Assembly: GCA_001917125.1 (NCBI GenBank)
Contig: MNTU01000038.1
Location: 1-64,000 of the forward strand
Direction: 5' to 3'
DNA: 64,000 nt
DNA from: Azospirillum sp. 47_25
GTDB lineage: Bacteria > Pseudomonadota > Alphaproteobacteria > RF32 > CAG-239
A program made the position numbers and the translations under genes. Shown here in pieces: positions 25,243 to 35,125 of this stretch. The notes beneath the pieces were generated by a model. That model saw only the letters and a program-made list of their open reading frames with translations, did not search any database and had not been told where the DNA came from. Position 1 is the first letter of the stretch. Each line of letters begins with the position of its first letter.

Positions 25243-26715
25243 ATGGAAAAACCTGACCCGACCCTGCTGCCGCAAAACCTGGAAGCCGAACAGGCTCTGC
25301 TTGGTGCCGTTCTCGCCAATAACAAGGCTTTTGAACGCATTTCGGAATTTCTGAAACCGCAGCATTTTGCCGATGCCATTCACAGCAAAATTTATGAAGT
25401 TATCGCCAAATTAATCCAGCGCGGTCATGTTGCCGACGTTATTACGCTGAAAAACTATTTTGAGCAGGAAGGCACATTAAACGAAGTCGGCGGCCACCAA
25501 TATCTGGTCAAACTGGCCGACAGCGCTTCCCCGCTGACCAATGCTGAATATTATGCCCAGTTTATTTATGACAAATACCTCCGCCGGGAGCTGATCAACA
25601 CCGGCTATGAAATCGTCAACGAGGCTATGAAAGAAGACCTCGACTCCGATGCAACCAGCCAAATTGAAATGGCTGAAAAAAAACTTTTTGATCTCTCCAA
25701 CGAAGGAGATTCCCAAGGCGGCTTTACCGACTTTGCAACGGCTCTGACCTCTTCGCTCAGTCACATTGAAGCGGCTTATCAAAAAGACGGCAAAATCTCC
25801 GGCCTGCCGACCCAGCTGGATGCGCTGGACAACAAAACCGGCGGCCTGAACAATTCCGACCTTATCATCATCGCCGGCCGTCCGGCCATGGGTAAAACCG
25901 CTCTGGCAACCAATATGGCTTATAACGTTGCCGAATATATGAGCCATGATAAAAATATGGACCCCAAATCCAAAGGAGTAGCCTTTTTCTCTCTCGAAAT
26001 GTCAGCCGATCAGCTGGCCAGCCGTATTCTTGCCACCGTTACCCAAACCAACGGCCACAAGATGCGTACCGGAGAATTGGACAATGCCGAGTTCACCCGC
26101 ATTGCCGCCGCTGTTCGCGAATTGGAAAAAATTCCGCTTTACATTGACGATACCCCGGGCCTGAACATCAACACCATCCGCACCCGCGCCCGCCGCCTGA
26201 AAAGAAACAAAGGGCTGGGCCTGATCGTTATTGACTATATCCAGTTAATCGTCGGTTCCGGCAGCAAAAAGAACGAAGGCAACCGCGTGCAGGAGCTCTC
26301 TGAAATTTCCCGCGGACTGAAAATTCTTGCCAAGGAACTGAACGTTCCGGTTATTGCTTTGTCCCAGCTGAACCGCGGCGTTGAACAGCGTGACGATAAA
26401 CGTCCGGTCATGTCGGACCTGCGTGAATCCGGCTCTATCGAACAAGATGCCGATATCGTCATGTTCGTTTATCGTGAAAACTACTATATTCAAAACGAAG
26501 AACCCAAACAAAAGGCCGGCGAAACCCCCGAACACCTCCAGCACCGAATGGAGGAATGGCAACAACGTGTCCGCGCCACCGCCAATATCGGCGAAGTCAT
26601 CATCGGCAAACAGCGTCACGGCCCTACCGGAACCGTCCAGCTGTTTTGGAACGGCGACTTTGCCCAGTTTGGCAACCTCACCAAAGAGGAGTACCTCCCT
26701 GAACAAGTTGGTTAA
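25243..26715 (+). CDS. dnaB: Replicative DNA helicase DnaB
   Basis: This hexameric 5'-3' helicase unwinds the replication fork and loads primase. The 490-residue protein has the N-terminal NLEAEQALLGAVL segment, Walker A GRPAMGKTAL (about residues 211-220), Walker B LIVIDYIQL and the sensor segment SQLNRGVEQR. No intein is present. The start at 25243 is preceded by a weak site; family length agrees. Confidence 0.98.
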   Translation: MEKPDPTLLPQNLEAEQALLGAVLANNKAFERISEFLKPQHFADAIHSKIYEVIAKLIQRGHVADVITLKNYFEQEGTLNEVGGHQYLVKLADSASPLTNAEYYAQFIYDKYLRRELINTGYEIVNEAMKEDLDSDATSQIEMAEKKLFDLSNEGDSQGGFTDFATALTSSLSHIEAAYQKDGKISGLPTQLDALDNKTGGLNNSDLIIIAGRPAMGKTALATNMAYNVAEYMSHDKNMDPKSKGVAFFSLEMSADQLASRILATVTQTNGHKMRTGELDNAEFTRIAAAVRELEKIPLYIDDTPGLNINTIRTRARRLKRNKGLGLIVIDYIQLIVGSGSKKNEGNRVQELSEISRGLKILAKELNVPVIALSQLNRGVEQRDDKRPVMSDLRESGSIEQDADIVMFVYRENYYIQNEEPKQKAGETPEHLQHRMEEWQQRVRATANIGEVIIGKQRHGPTGTVQLFWNGDFAQFGNLTKEEYLPEQVG

Positions 26716-26869
26716 CACATATTTGCGCCCGGCCGGGCAAACCGCGGTTAAATATTTTATACTGCTGACCGGCTATTGCTGCATGTTCACCTTCGCCGCC
26801 GTCATGATCAGCGTATCTCTGCTGCGCGGGTTATATAAAACCGTTGAGGAAAAATGCCGCCATGAATAA
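26708..26869 (+). CDS. Possible small membrane protein, 53 residues
   Basis: An open frame from a TTG at 26708 fills the gap between dnaB and the next gene and overlaps both ends. It contains one hydrophobic span (YFILLTGYCCMFTFAAVMIS). The start codon is weak and the ribosome site (GAGGAG) is too far away, so translation is uncertain. It could be a chance frame or be translationally coupled to dnaB. Confidence 0.25.
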   Translation: MVNTYLRPAGQTAVKYFILLTGYCCMFTFAAVMISVSLLRGLYKTVEEKCRHE

Positions 26870-27242
26870 AGCGTTAAAAGATTACACCCGGGAAGAATGG
26901 GAAGCTGTTTGCAACCGCTGCGGCAAATGCTGCCTGGTCAAAATTCAGGATGATGAAACCGATGAAATTTTTTATACTGACGTCGTCTGCCGTTATATGG
27001 ATATGGAAACCTGTACCTGCACCCGTTACGACGAACGCTGCACATTGGTTCCTTCCTGCCTGAAGCTCACACCCGAAAATATCGATAAAATCGATTGGAT
27101 GCCTCAATCCTGTGCCTACCGCGCCTTGTTTGAGCACCGTCCCAAGCCGCCCCGGCAAAGCATCAGCGGCCGCTGCGTGCCTGAAACGCTGGTTTCCGAC
27201 GAAGAACTTGAAGACCACATTGTCGATTGGGAAGATTTATAA
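26862..27242 (+). CDS. YcgN-family Cys-cluster protein (first of pair)
   Basis: This 126-residue protein has the UPF0260/YcgN pattern CNRCGKCCLVK (near residue 15), then CRYMDMETCTC, CTLVPSC and WMPQSCAYR, eight or more conserved Cys for a metal (Fe-S or zinc) site. The ATG at 26862 has GAGGAAAA upstream; an in-frame TTG 18 bp earlier is less likely. A paralogue follows 18 bp downstream. Confidence 0.88.
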   Translation: MNKALKDYTREEWEAVCNRCGKCCLVKIQDDETDEIFYTDVVCRYMDMETCTCTRYDERCTLVPSCLKLTPENIDKIDWMPQSCAYRALFEHRPKPPRQSISGRCVPETLVSDEELEDHIVDWEDL

Positions 27243-27260
27243 TAAGCCGGGGATTTAAGA

Positions 27261-27767
27261 ATGAACAAAACAGACTATTTAATTGAAGACGACTATACCC
27301 CGCAGTCCCGCTACGATAATCTGAAAGAGGTTGAACCGGAATTCTGGAAACACAAAAAACTTGAACAGATGAACAAAACCGAGTGGGAACTGCTCTGTGA
27401 CGGCTGCGGCAAATGCTGTCTGAACAAGTTGGAAATCAAAGGCAAAATCAAGTTCACCAACACGTATTGCCGCTTTCTGGACTGCTCAAACTGCCTGTGC
27501 AAAATCTATGCCCGCCGCTTTGAAAAAGTGCCGGACTGCCGCGACATTGACTTGGCCGCCATCCGCGAAAAACCGCGCTGGCTTCCTAAAACCTGCGCCT
27601 ATTGGCTGCTTGACAACGGCTATGACCTTCCTGACTGGCATCCGCTGATAACCGGACGAGCCGATTCGGTCAGCCGGGCAGGCATGTCCCTGCAGGGCCG
27701 CCCCCTGGTATGTGAAACGGAAGTAAAAGATTATGAAGATTACCTTGTTGACTGGGAAGACTTATGA
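27261..27767 (+). CDS. YcgN-family Cys-cluster protein (second of pair)
   Basis: This 168-residue paralogue of the preceding gene has CDGCGKCCLNK, CRFLDCSNCLC, PDCRDID and WLPKTCAYWLL. It carries a longer N-terminus and about 15 extra residues in the C-terminal part. The two copies look like a local duplication that has since diverged. YcgN proteins are of unknown function, probably metal-binding. Its end overlaps the following DUF45 gene by 35 bp. Confidence 0.9.
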   Translation: MNKTDYLIEDDYTPQSRYDNLKEVEPEFWKHKKLEQMNKTEWELLCDGCGKCCLNKLEIKGKIKFTNTYCRFLDCSNCLCKIYARRFEKVPDCRDIDLAAIREKPRWLPKTCAYWLLDNGYDLPDWHPLITGRADSVSRAGMSLQGRPLVCETEVKDYEDYLVDWEDL

Positions 27768-28443
27768 CATTGAAACGGCGGTCGGCTTTCCGCTCAAGGT
27801 TGTCAAATCTCCCCGGGCCAAACGCCTGACCCTCCGTATCGACCAGCAGGAACGGCTGCCGGTACTGACGCTTCCGAACCGTTGCACGGCCAAACGCGCC
27901 GTAGAGTTTGTCCTGTCTTATAAAGAATGGATTGAGCAGGCTTTAAGCAAAATTCCCGAAACCAGAAAATTTACCCACGGCGACGAAATCTGCTTTTTCG
28001 GCAGAACGCTGAAAATTGTTCATACCCCCCGCCGGCGCTGCGGCGTAATGGAAGAAGACGGCAGCCTCTGCGTGTCCGGCAGCGCCGAATTTCTTCATCG
28101 CCGGGTTAAGGACTATCTGAAAAAGCAAGCCTGCATCGAGCTCTGGAAACGGTCCAAACAAGCGGCGGAACAAATCGGCTGCCGCCTGAACGATGTCACG
28201 ATTAAAGACACCAAATCGCGCTGGGGCAGCTGCTCGTCACTGCATAACATCAATTATAACTGGCGAATATCTCTGGCTCCCGAATGTGTCATTTCGTACA
28301 TGGTCGCCCATGAGGTTTCCCACCTGAAACATCAGGATCACTCCCGTGCTTTCTGGAAATGCGTCAAAGAACTTTATCCCCAGGCCGAAGAAGGTAAAAA
28401 CTGGCTCCGCCGTTACGGCAAAGAACTTTATTCCTACGAATAA
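27733..28443 (+). CDS. DUF45/YgjP-type metallopeptidase
   Basis: This 236-residue protein has the zinc-peptidase motif HEVSHLKHQDHS and an RWGSCSS segment typical of the YgjP/DUF45 family, whose members are putative zinc-dependent proteases. The motif is HExxH. It overlaps the YcgN paralogue by 35 bp. The start is set by a weak site, GGAAG, upstream of 27733. Confidence 0.88.
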   Translation: MKITLLTGKTYDIETAVGFPLKVVKSPRAKRLTLRIDQQERLPVLTLPNRCTAKRAVEFVLSYKEWIEQALSKIPETRKFTHGDEICFFGRTLKIVHTPRRRCGVMEEDGSLCVSGSAEFLHRRVKDYLKKQACIELWKRSKQAAEQIGCRLNDVTIKDTKSRWGSCSSLHNINYNWRISLAPECVISYMVAHEVSHLKHQDHSRAFWKCVKELYPQAEEGKNWLRRYGKELYSYE

Positions 28444-28544
28444 GCGCACGGCAACAACCGTCCTCCGCGAAATAAAACTTGATAATCGTAAAAATCCTCC
28501 CTATATTTTAAATACGAATAACCTATTTAAGGAGAACAAACACA

Positions 28545-29273
28545 ATGATTAACAGCCAAAATGTCGCTCAAACCGGTAGCCAGGCTTATGTTGACCAGGG
28601 TTTGCGCCAATACATGCTCAAGGTCTATAACTACATGGCCGGCGGCCTCTGCATTACCGCTCTGATTTCATATCTGATTGCCAACACTTCGGCTATCAAA
28701 CTTTTCTTCACCGTCGCCCCTAACGGCGCCGTCGGTATGTCCGGATTGTCGTGGCTGGCTCTCTTGGCTCCGTTCATTATGATTTTTGCTTTCGGCTGGG
28801 TGCTCTCACGTGGAACGCTGGCTCAGGTTCAGGGTGTTTACTGGGGCTATGCCGCCGTTATGGGCGCGGCTCTGGCTCCCGTATTCATTGCCTATACCGG
28901 CACCAGCATCACCCGCATTTTCTTAATCACCGCAGCCATGTTCGGCGGCATGAGCCTTTACGGCTACACCACCCGTAAAGACCTGACCTCCATGGGATCT
29001 TTCATGACCATGGGACTGTGGGGCATCATCATCGCCATGATTGTCAACATTTTCCTGAAAAGCCCGGGTCTTTACTACGCCCTGTCAATTCTGAGCGTTG
29101 TCGTCTTTACCGGCTTAACCGCCTATGACACCCAGAAAATCCGCGCCATTTACGCTGAAAGCGACAGCGGGGACATGTCTTCCCGCAAGGCGATTTCCGG
29201 CGCTTTGGCCTTATATATGGATTTCATCAACCTTTTCCTGGCCTTGCTGAGATTATTCGGCGACCGCCGTTAA
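28545..29273 (+). CDS. Bax inhibitor-1/YccA family membrane protein
   Basis: This 242-residue protein has seven hydrophobic spans and the family segments YNYMAGGLCIT, TGLTAYDTQKIRAIY and LYMDFINLFLALLRLFGDRR. BI-1 proteins are calcium-leak channels or FtsH regulators (YccA); the role here is inferred. The gene has an AAGGAG site and its own terminator. Confidence 0.94.
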   Translation: MINSQNVAQTGSQAYVDQGLRQYMLKVYNYMAGGLCITALISYLIANTSAIKLFFTVAPNGAVGMSGLSWLALLAPFIMIFAFGWVLSRGTLAQVQGVYWGYAAVMGAALAPVFIAYTGTSITRIFLITAAMFGGMSLYGYTTRKDLTSMGSFMTMGLWGIIIAMIVNIFLKSPGLYYALSILSVVVFTGLTAYDTQKIRAIYAESDSGDMSSRKAISGALALYMDFINLFLALLRLFGDRR

Positions 29274-29285
29274 GCGAATGATAAA

Positions 29286-29321
29286 CCGCAAAAAACCTCC
29301 TGTTTTTCAGGAGGTTTTTTA
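29286..29321 (+). terminator. BI-1 gene terminator
   Basis: AAAACCTCCTG pairs with CAGGAGGTTTT, followed by six T, 15 bp after the stop codon. Confidence 0.88.
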
Positions 29322-29350
29322 TTGACTTCTCTTTTTTATTCCGCTATAAA
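29322..29350 (+). promoter_or_regulatory. Sigma70-type promoter of rpmH-rnpA-yidCD-engB
   Basis: TTGACT (29322-29327), 17-bp spacer, TATAAA (29345-29350). It starts right after the terminator of the previous gene, 90 bp before rpmH. Confidence 0.7.
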
Positions 29351-29441
29351 GCAACTTGTCCGAGGCCTTTTCACAACAAAAGGCTTAAATAATCAATAAA
29401 AATATCAACAGGATACGTCCTGTTTTAACCGGAGAAAACAA

Positions 29442-29576
29442 ATGAAACGTACTTATCAGCCGAGTAAATTGGTTCGTGCCCGCCGTCACGGCTTTCGCGC
29501 ACGCATGGCTACCGCCGGTGGCCGCAAAGTTTTGGCCGCCCGTCGCAAACATGGTCGCGCTAAACTTTCTGCTTAA
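29442..29576 (+). CDS. rpmH: 50S ribosomal protein L34
   Basis: This 44-residue protein starts [18 protein letters not shown], the L34 signature, and continues with the basic [15 protein letters not shown] tail. GGAGAAAAC precedes the ATG. It heads the conserved rpmH-rnpA-yidD-yidC cluster that in many bacteria lies near the replication origin. Confidence 0.97.
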   Translation: MKRTYQPSKLVRARRHGFRARMATAGGRKVLAARRKHGRAKLSA

Positions 29577-29582
29577 TAAAAA

Positions 29583-29978
29583 ATGACCGTCGTTTTAAAA
29601 TTAAAAAAACGCAAAGATTTTTTAAGAGTCGCCAAGCAGGGACAAAAGATGGTAACATCTACTGTCATTCTGCAGGCGGCTCAAAGTTTATCCGCGCCTG
29701 AACAAAACCCCAAAACAGGCTTCACCACCACCCGTAAAATCGGCAAAGCCCATATCCGCAACCGCGCCCGCCGGCGGATGCGTGCCGCTCTGCGCGAATT
29801 TTACCCGCTTTTGAAACCCGGCTTCGAATATGTCCTGATCGGCCGTTACAATACCGCCGACTGCGATTTTGCCAAACTCCGCAACGATTTGGGCTGGGGA
29901 TTGAAAAAATTGCACAAGTTTTTTGAAAGCCCCGCTGATGAGCAAGCTCTTCCGGCAGCTTCTGATTCTGCCGATTAA
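29583..29978 (+). CDS. rnpA: Ribonuclease P protein component
   Basis: This small basic protein is the RNase P cofactor for tRNA 5' processing. It has the RNR motif as [15 protein letters not shown] and the [14 protein letters not shown] start. Length is 131 residues. It begins 6 bp after rpmH, and its end overlaps yidD by 41 bp. The RNase P RNA is not in this window. Confidence 0.95.
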   Translation: MTVVLKLKKRKDFLRVAKQGQKMVTSTVILQAAQSLSAPEQNPKTGFTTTRKIGKAHIRNRARRRMRAALREFYPLLKPGFEYVLIGRYNTADCDFAKLRNDLGWGLKKLHKFFESPADEQALPAASDSAD

Positions 29979-30183
29979 ATTTTATCAGAAATTTATCTCT
30001 CCCCTGTTTCCGGGCTGTTGCCGTTTTCGCCCGACCTGTTCCCAATATATGATTGAAGCCATCCAAACTCACGGTATCTGCAAAGGGCTGTTTTTAGGAA
30101 TTAAAAGAATCCTGCGCTGTCACCCCTGGGGCGGCAGCGGCTATGATCCGGTTCCGCCCAAACGAACGGATAAACCGAGATAA
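29938..30183 (+). CDS. yidD: Membrane protein insertion factor YidD
   Basis: This 81-residue protein has [44 protein letters not shown] and the Cys pattern of YidD, which assists YidC. The ATG at 29938 is used; an upstream TTG in the same frame is less likely. It overlaps the rnpA end, and yidC follows 70 bp later. Confidence 0.92.
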   Translation: MSKLFRQLLILPIKFYQKFISPLFPGCCRFRPTCSQYMIEAIQTHGICKGLFLGIKRILRCHPWGGSGYDPVPPKRTDKPR

Positions 30184-30253
30184 AAGCTTGCTTTGCCGCC
30201 AAATATAATGTAAAAACCAAAGCTGAAGATATTTAATTGAGGAGAATTTTAGA

Positions 30254-31951
30254 ATGCGTGAGGAAATGAGAGGCCTGTTTTTAGCCATTGTCCTGTCCAT
30301 TGTCGCCATTTTTATAACCAACCGTTTTTTCCCGGGCAAAACCGTTCCGGCAGCCGCTCCTGCCGTTACGGAAGAAGCGCCGCTTCCCCAAACGCCGTTG
30401 CCGCAGGAAAAAATCAAAGCCGACGAGCTTATTGCTGCCGCCAATACGGCTGAAATTATGGCTTCCGCCGAGGCTGTACGACAGGATTCCCGCATTCACA
30501 TCAAAAATGCTTCCCTGACCGGTTCCATCCGTGTCAAAGGAGCCCGTTTCGACAATCTCCTCCTCGAAAAATACAAACAAACCCTTGAAAACGACAGCCC
30601 CGACGTTGAACTCTTCGCTCCGGCCAAAACGGCAGCACCTTACTATGCCGAATTCGGCTGGCTGAGTTCCGACAGCTCGCTGCGCATGCCTGACCACAAC
30701 ACCGTCTGGACCGTTCGCGGCGGCGAACTGACGCCGGAAACACCGGTCGTTCTGGAATGGAACAATGGGCAGGGCCTGAAATTCATTCGCAAAATCAGTC
30801 TCGACGCCGACTATATGTTTAACATTCAGCAAGACGTCGAAAATGACACCGGACGCACCGTCACGTTTTATCCTTACGGTTTAATCAACCGCAAGACGGA
30901 AAATGCCAATCCCTCCGCCAGTGTCGTTCACGAGGGCTTAATCGGCGTTGTTGACAACAATCTCAAGGAAATCAAATACAAAGACCTGATTGACGAAAAG
31001 GCCAAGGAATTCAAGACTGCCCAGGGCTGGGCCGGTTTCTCCGACCGCTACTGGTTTACCGCTTTTATTCTGGAAGGGCAAAATCAAAATACGGTCAAGT
31101 TCTCGGCCACCGGCAAACAAAACTTCCAAACCGATTATGTCGGAGCCCCCGTCACCGCGGCTCCCGGCTCCGTTGCCTCCAACAGCGTCAAATTATTTGC
31201 CGGCGCCAAGGAAATCAAACTGCTGGATAAATATACCCAGTCGCTCAACATTCCCAAGTTTGACCTTGCCGTAGATTTCGGCTGGTATTATTTCCTGACC
31301 AAACCGTTCTTCTACATTCTTGATTTTCTTTACAATTTCATCGGCAATATGGGCTGGGCCATTCTGTTGTTTGCCGCCTTGCTGCGCCTGGTTATGTTCC
31401 CCATCGCCAACAAATCATACGACAGCATGTCCAAGATGAAAAAAATCCAGCCTAAGATTAAAGAACTGCAGGAAAGATACGGCAACGATAAAATGAAACT
31501 CCAGCAGGAAACGCTGGAAATGTACCGCCGGGAAAAGATTAATCCCGCCGCGGGCTGCCTGCCGATGTTTATTCAAATTCCGGTCTTCTTTTCGCTGTAT
31601 AAGGTTTTGAATATCGCCATCGAAATCCGCCACGCACCGTTCATTGGCTGGATTAAAGACCTTTCCGCACCTGATCCGCTGGTTCTGTCAACCATTCTCC
31701 ACTTCCCGGTTCCGAGCCTGCTCGACATCGGCGTCTGGCCGATTATCATGGGTATCACCATGTATGTCCAGCAGAAACTGAACCCGGCTCCGACCAATAA
31801 GGATCAGGCTCGTATGTTTGCCCTGATGCCGCTGATTTTCACTTTCATGCTTGGCCACTTTGCTTCCGGTCTGGTCATCTACTGGACTCTGAGCAACATT
31901 CTCTCCATCATCCAACAGAAAGCGATTATGCGCAAAAACGGGGTAAAATAA
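30254..31951 (+). CDS. yidC: Membrane protein insertase YidC
   Basis: This 565-residue insertase folds proteins into the inner membrane with or without Sec. It has the N-terminal signal anchor, a long periplasmic beta domain (about residues 60-340) and a five-span conserved core with the [17 protein letters not shown] and [18 protein letters not shown] segments. Length and order are standard. The stop codon overlaps the engB start by one base. Confidence 0.97.
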   Translation: MREEMRGLFLAIVLSIVAIFITNRFFPGKTVPAAAPAVTEEAPLPQTPLPQEKIKADELIAAANTAEIMASAEAVRQDSRIHIKNASLTGSIRVKGARFDNLLLEKYKQTLENDSPDVELFAPAKTAAPYYAEFGWLSSDSSLRMPDHNTVWTVRGGELTPETPVVLEWNNGQGLKFIRKISLDADYMFNIQQDVENDTGRTVTFYPYGLINRKTENANPSASVVHEGLIGVVDNNLKEIKYKDLIDEKAKEFKTAQGWAGFSDRYWFTAFILEGQNQNTVKFSATGKQNFQTDYVGAPVTAAPGSVASNSVKLFAGAKEIKLLDKYTQSLNIPKFDLAVDFGWYYFLTKPFFYILDFLYNFIGNMGWAILLFAALLRLVMFPIANKSYDSMSKMKKIQPKIKELQERYGNDKMKLQQETLEMYRREKINPAAGCLPMFIQIPVFFSLYKVLNIAIEIRHAPFIGWIKDLSAPDPLVLSTILHFPVPSLLDIGVWPIIMGITMYVQQKLNPAPTNKDQARMFALMPLIFTFMLGHFASGLVIYWTLSNILSIIQQKAIMRKNGVK

Positions 31952-32592
31952 TGGAGTTCAAACCGGAACAGCTAAGCGGGGAACAAATCTATGCCGGACG
32001 GCAGCTGTTCGGCATTCCCGCCGTATTTGTCCTCGGGGTTGCCCGGCTGGATCAGCTTCCGCTGACCGATATGCCGGAAGTTGCCTTTGCCGGACGTTCC
32101 AATGTCGGAAAATCGAGCCTGATTAACGCACTCACCGGGCAGAAAGGCCTTGCCAAGACCTCAAACACGCCGGGACGTACCCAACAACTCAATTACTTCA
32201 ATATCGGTGATAAGCTGCACTTGGTTGACCTCCCGGGCTACGGCTATGCCCAAGCCCCGGAAAAACTGGTTAAACAATGGCAGAATCTGATCTTTACCTA
32301 TCTGCAGGGACGGGTTAATTTAAAAAGGGTCTTTGTCCTCATTGATTCGCGTCACGGCATCAAAAAAGTCGATGAAGAAATTATGGACCTGCTGGATAAA
32401 GCCGCCGTTACTTATCAGATTATCCTCACCAAAACCGACAAAATCAGCGCCAAAGCTTTGGAACAGGTTATTCGGAAAACCAAAGAGGCCATTGCCAAAC
32501 ACCCCGCGGCTTATGTTGACCTGATTGCCACCAGCTCAGAAAAAGGGATTGGCTTGGACAACGTCCGCGCCGAAATCGCCAAACTGCTTTAA
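31951..32592 (+). CDS. engB: Ribosome-assembly GTPase EngB/YsxC
   Basis: This small P-loop GTPase is needed for 50S assembly. It has G1 [11 protein letters not shown]2 [10 protein letters not shown]3 DLPGYGYA and G4 TKTDK. The 213-residue length is normal. It shares its start codon base with the yidC stop, so the two are coupled, and a terminator follows. Confidence 0.96.
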   Translation: MEFKPEQLSGEQIYAGRQLFGIPAVFVLGVARLDQLPLTDMPEVAFAGRSNVGKSSLINALTGQKGLAKTSNTPGRTQQLNYFNIGDKLHLVDLPGYGYAQAPEKLVKQWQNLIFTYLQGRVNLKRVFVLIDSRHGIKKVDEEIMDLLDKAAVTYQIILTKTDKISAKALEQVIRKTKEAIAKHPAAYVDLIATSSEKGIGLDNVRAEIAKLL

Positions 32593-32609
32593 CATTTCTA
32601 TTAAAATCA

Positions 32610-32642
32610 AAAAGCCCGCGGTTTAGGAACACGGGCTTTTTC
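32610..32642 (+). terminator. Terminator after engB
   Basis: AAAAGCCCG pairs with CGGGCTTTT, followed by T residues. Confidence 0.8.
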
Positions 32643-32694
32643 TCCACGAAGTTTTGCTAAATTTTCCGGAGAACATAATAATAGGTAAACCTGC

Positions 32695-33033
32695 TCAGAT
32701 ATTGCCGAAAGTCGTATCAATATCAACCTCCGTTGAACCCGTCGCATATTCAACGATTGACCCGGCCGCACCTAAAATTCCCAAACCGACTGCTAAACCG
32801 GCAAACCATTTCCAGTTAACCTTTCCCATAATTGCTGCAAAAGCAACACCGGTCAAACCAAAACCACCCAAAATAAAGGTAATAATCTTAACTTCGGTAA
32901 AAACATTACGTGCCTTTCTTTGCGCAGTTTTCATCAGACTATTACCATCAGCCCAGGCATCGCCGCACATTCCCATAGCAATTAATAAAACCAAACAGCT
33001 GAGCGTCCAAAAATTCTTTTTTAAAAATGACAT
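32695..33033 (-). CDS. VirB2/TrbC-like pilin-type small membrane protein
   Basis: This 112-residue protein has an N-terminal signal sequence ending at CGDAWADG and two further hydrophobic helices separated by a short basic loop (GKVNWKW). That pattern matches VirB2/TrbC pilins of type IV secretion systems. The ATG at 33033 has GGGAG upstream. No other secretion genes are adjacent, so the rest of any such machine must lie elsewhere or be absent. Identification is by pattern only. Confidence 0.6.
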   Translation of the reverse strand: MSFLKKNFWTLSCLVLLIAMGMCGDAWADGNSLMKTAQRKARNVFTEVKIITFILGGFGLTGVAFAAIMGKVNWKWFAGLAVGLGILGAAGSIVEYATGSTEVDIDTTFGNI

Positions 33034-33089
33034 TTCTTTTCTCCCTAAAAGTTTAACCGCCAACAGACATAAAAACCTGTTTGATTTTA

Positions 33090-33105
33090 GAATAGTATAC
33101 TATTC
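33090..33105. promoter_or_regulatory. Perfect 16-bp palindrome upstream of the pilin-like gene
   Basis: GAATAGTATACTATTC is a perfect inverted repeat 57 bp before the pilin-like start and contains a -10-like TATACT. It looks like an operator for a dimeric regulator, but no regulator gene is adjacent. Confidence 0.4.
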
Positions 33106-33432
33106 ACAAAATAACAAGAGATTATTTTGTGAAACTTTTGTTACAAAGAAACAGAAGAATGAAACGAATATATACCCTTAACTCTTTATAAAGGCAGTTA
33201 TATGCGTCAAACAGTAAGAATTAAGAGAGAAAAAGCACCCTAAAAACTCGGATAGCGTGTGTAAATAGAGTAATTTCCAGCTGCGAAAAAAGCGGAGTGT
33301 GCAAATAGTAATAAGCATTTTCTCGACAGCTTAAAATTGCTCTCATTGCCCGCTGGATGGGTTTTAATTAAAGGCTGTTATATGAAAGCAATAGTAGGAG
33401 TTAAGAACTTTGAAAATTCCGCAAACGACACC
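33106..33432. other. Gene-free spacer with a near-duplicated short leader
   Basis: No gene of convincing length is present. AAAGGC-A/T-GTTATATG occurs twice (33190 and 33370), each followed by a short frame: 13 codons at the first and a frame running into the rlmN end at the second. These may be remnants of a duplicated element; neither has support as a gene. Confidence 0.35.
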
Positions 33433-34506
33433 CTAGTGCTCCATAGAACTGCCTTTAGACTTGAGCTGACCGCAGGCGGCCAAAATATCCTGCCCTCTGG
33501 CAACCCTTATCGGGGCAGCGAAACCGGCTTTTTCTAACTCACGGGAAAAGGCATGGACCCTGTTATTGGAAGAAGGCTGATAGGGGCAGCCGGGCCACGG
33601 ATTAAACGGAATAAGATTAAACTTGGCACCGATTTTATATTTCTTCATTAAATCAATCAACTGACGCGCATCGTCCAAACTGTCGTTTATCCCGTCAAGC
33701 ATCAGATATTCAAAAGTGATAAAGCGGCTGGTAACAGTCTTCTGATACGCCTGACAGGCTTGCAGAATATCTTCAATCGGATAGCGCTTGTTAATCGGCA
33801 TTATCTGCGAACGTTTGTCATTATTCGGCGCATGCAGAGAAACTGCCAGCTTAACGCCGGTTTCCTCAGCGATTCGCTGCATATTCGGCACAATACCGGA
33901 AGTTGACAACGTCACCCGGCGTTTGGAAATGGCAATACCGTCACCGTCTGTCAGCAGCTGCAGAGCCTTGATAACATTATCAACATTATGCAGCGGTTCG
34001 CCCATTCCCATCACCACAATATTGGAAACCATCCGGTTTTCGCCGGTTGTGCTCGGCCATTCATGATAAACATCGCGCACCACCATAAACTGGCTGACAA
34101 TTTCTCCTGCCGTCAGATTGCGGGTAATTTTCTGCGACCCGGTATGACAGAAAGTGCAGCCGACGGCACAGCCGACCTGGGTTGAAACACAAACCGAACC
34201 TCTGTCTGCTTCGGGAATATAAACCGTTTCAATCCGCTGCCCGTCGGCAAATTCCAACAGCCATTTGTGCGTTTTATCGCGAGAAAGCTGTTCAGCTACG
34301 ATTTTCGGACGCGTAATCGTAAACTTATCGGCCAATTTGGCCCGCAAATCCTTTGACAGATTGGTCATCTCGTCAAAAGAAACCGCACCCTGAACATACA
34401 GCCACTGATACAGCTGTTTGGCCCGAAACGGCTTTTCGCCGATGTCTGCCATCAGGCGGTCAAGCTCCGCTTTGTTCAGTCCGATAAGTTCAGCTTTCTC
34501 CGTCAT
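33433..34506 (-). CDS. rlmN: 23S rRNA/tRNA adenine-C2 methyltransferase RlmN
   Basis: This radical-SAM enzyme methylates A2503 of 23S rRNA and A37 of some tRNAs. It has the radical-SAM cluster CAVGCTFCHTG, the GMGEPLHN motif and the MLDGINDS segment. The 357-residue length is standard. It is one base after the IalB-like gene, so the two are probably co-transcribed. Confidence 0.97.
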   Translation of the reverse strand: MTEKAELIGLNKAELDRLMADIGEKPFRAKQLYQWLYVQGAVSFDEMTNLSKDLRAKLADKFTITRPKIVAEQLSRDKTHKWLLEFADGQRIETVYIPEADRGSVCVSTQVGCAVGCTFCHTGSQKITRNLTAGEIVSQFMVVRDVYHEWPSTTGENRMVSNIVVMGMGEPLHNVDNVIKALQLLTDGDGIAISKRRVTLSTSGIVPNMQRIAEETGVKLAVSLHAPNNDKRSQIMPINKRYPIEDILQACQAYQKTVTSRFITFEYLMLDGINDSLDDARQLIDLMKKYKIGAKFNLIPFNPWPGCPYQPSSNNRVHAFSRELEKAGFAAPIRVARGQDILAACGQLKSKGSSMEH

Positions 34507-34507
34507 C

Positions 34508-35020
34508 TTATTTCTTCTTGCACTTGGAACTGATTGCCTTATAAGCTCCGCTGAAACCTTTCAGCGAATACGTGTCTTTTGTCGCCGTCCCTTTGCTGGA
34601 AACGCCGTCCACAATCATCCGCTGGCCGCGTTTCATCGCTGCCACCAGTTCCTTATCCGCCTTGTCGTCAATCGCCCAGGCTTTGTCACCGTCGGTAAAC
34701 AAACGGGTAAAGGTGTCTTTGCCGATTTTGACCACGACTTGAGAACCGTTTTTATAAGTATAACCGGCCACAAAATTGACCACGTCAAAACTCTTTTCCG
34801 CCGGACGATGCGTCACAATAACATAAATATCGCCGCGTTTGCTGTATTTTCCTTCGTCTTTTTTCGGTGTGGAAGCCATATAGCAGACAATGCCTTTGCC
34901 GTCTTTATACGAATAAGCCGCCCAATCGTCATATTCGCCGATAAGCTCCGGCGCCTTGGCCTGAACCAGCCCGGCAAAAGTCAAAACACAAACAAAAACA
35001 ATCGTTGTAAATTTTTTCAT
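34508..35020 (-). CDS. IalB-like exported protein
   Basis: This 170-residue protein has a Sec signal peptide (about residues 1-22, ending VQAKA) and a mature domain with WAAYSYKDGKGIVCYMAS, which resembles the invasion-associated locus B family of alphaproteobacteria. It is periplasmic. Its role outside Bartonella is not established. It lies immediately upstream of rlmN. Confidence 0.85.
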   Translation of the reverse strand: MKKFTTIVFVCVLTFAGLVQAKAPELIGEYDDWAAYSYKDGKGIVCYMASTPKKDEGKYSKRGDIYVIVTHRPAEKSFDVVNFVAGYTYKNGSQVVVKIGKDTFTRLFTDGDKAWAIDDKADKELVAAMKRGQRMIVDGVSSKGTATKDTYSLKGFSGAYKAISSKCKKK

Positions 35021-35125
35021 ACCTATCTACCCACAAAGTTATCAAATTTTGCTATAATATACTGGAAAAAGTTATAAAAACTGTTAACAATAGGCCAAAT
35101 AAAAGATTTGGAAAGCAAGGGCTTC

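Noticed and set aside
26708..26869. Confident membrane-protein gene between dnaB and ycgN
   Set aside because: Only a TTG start with no well-placed ribosome site; listed at low confidence instead.
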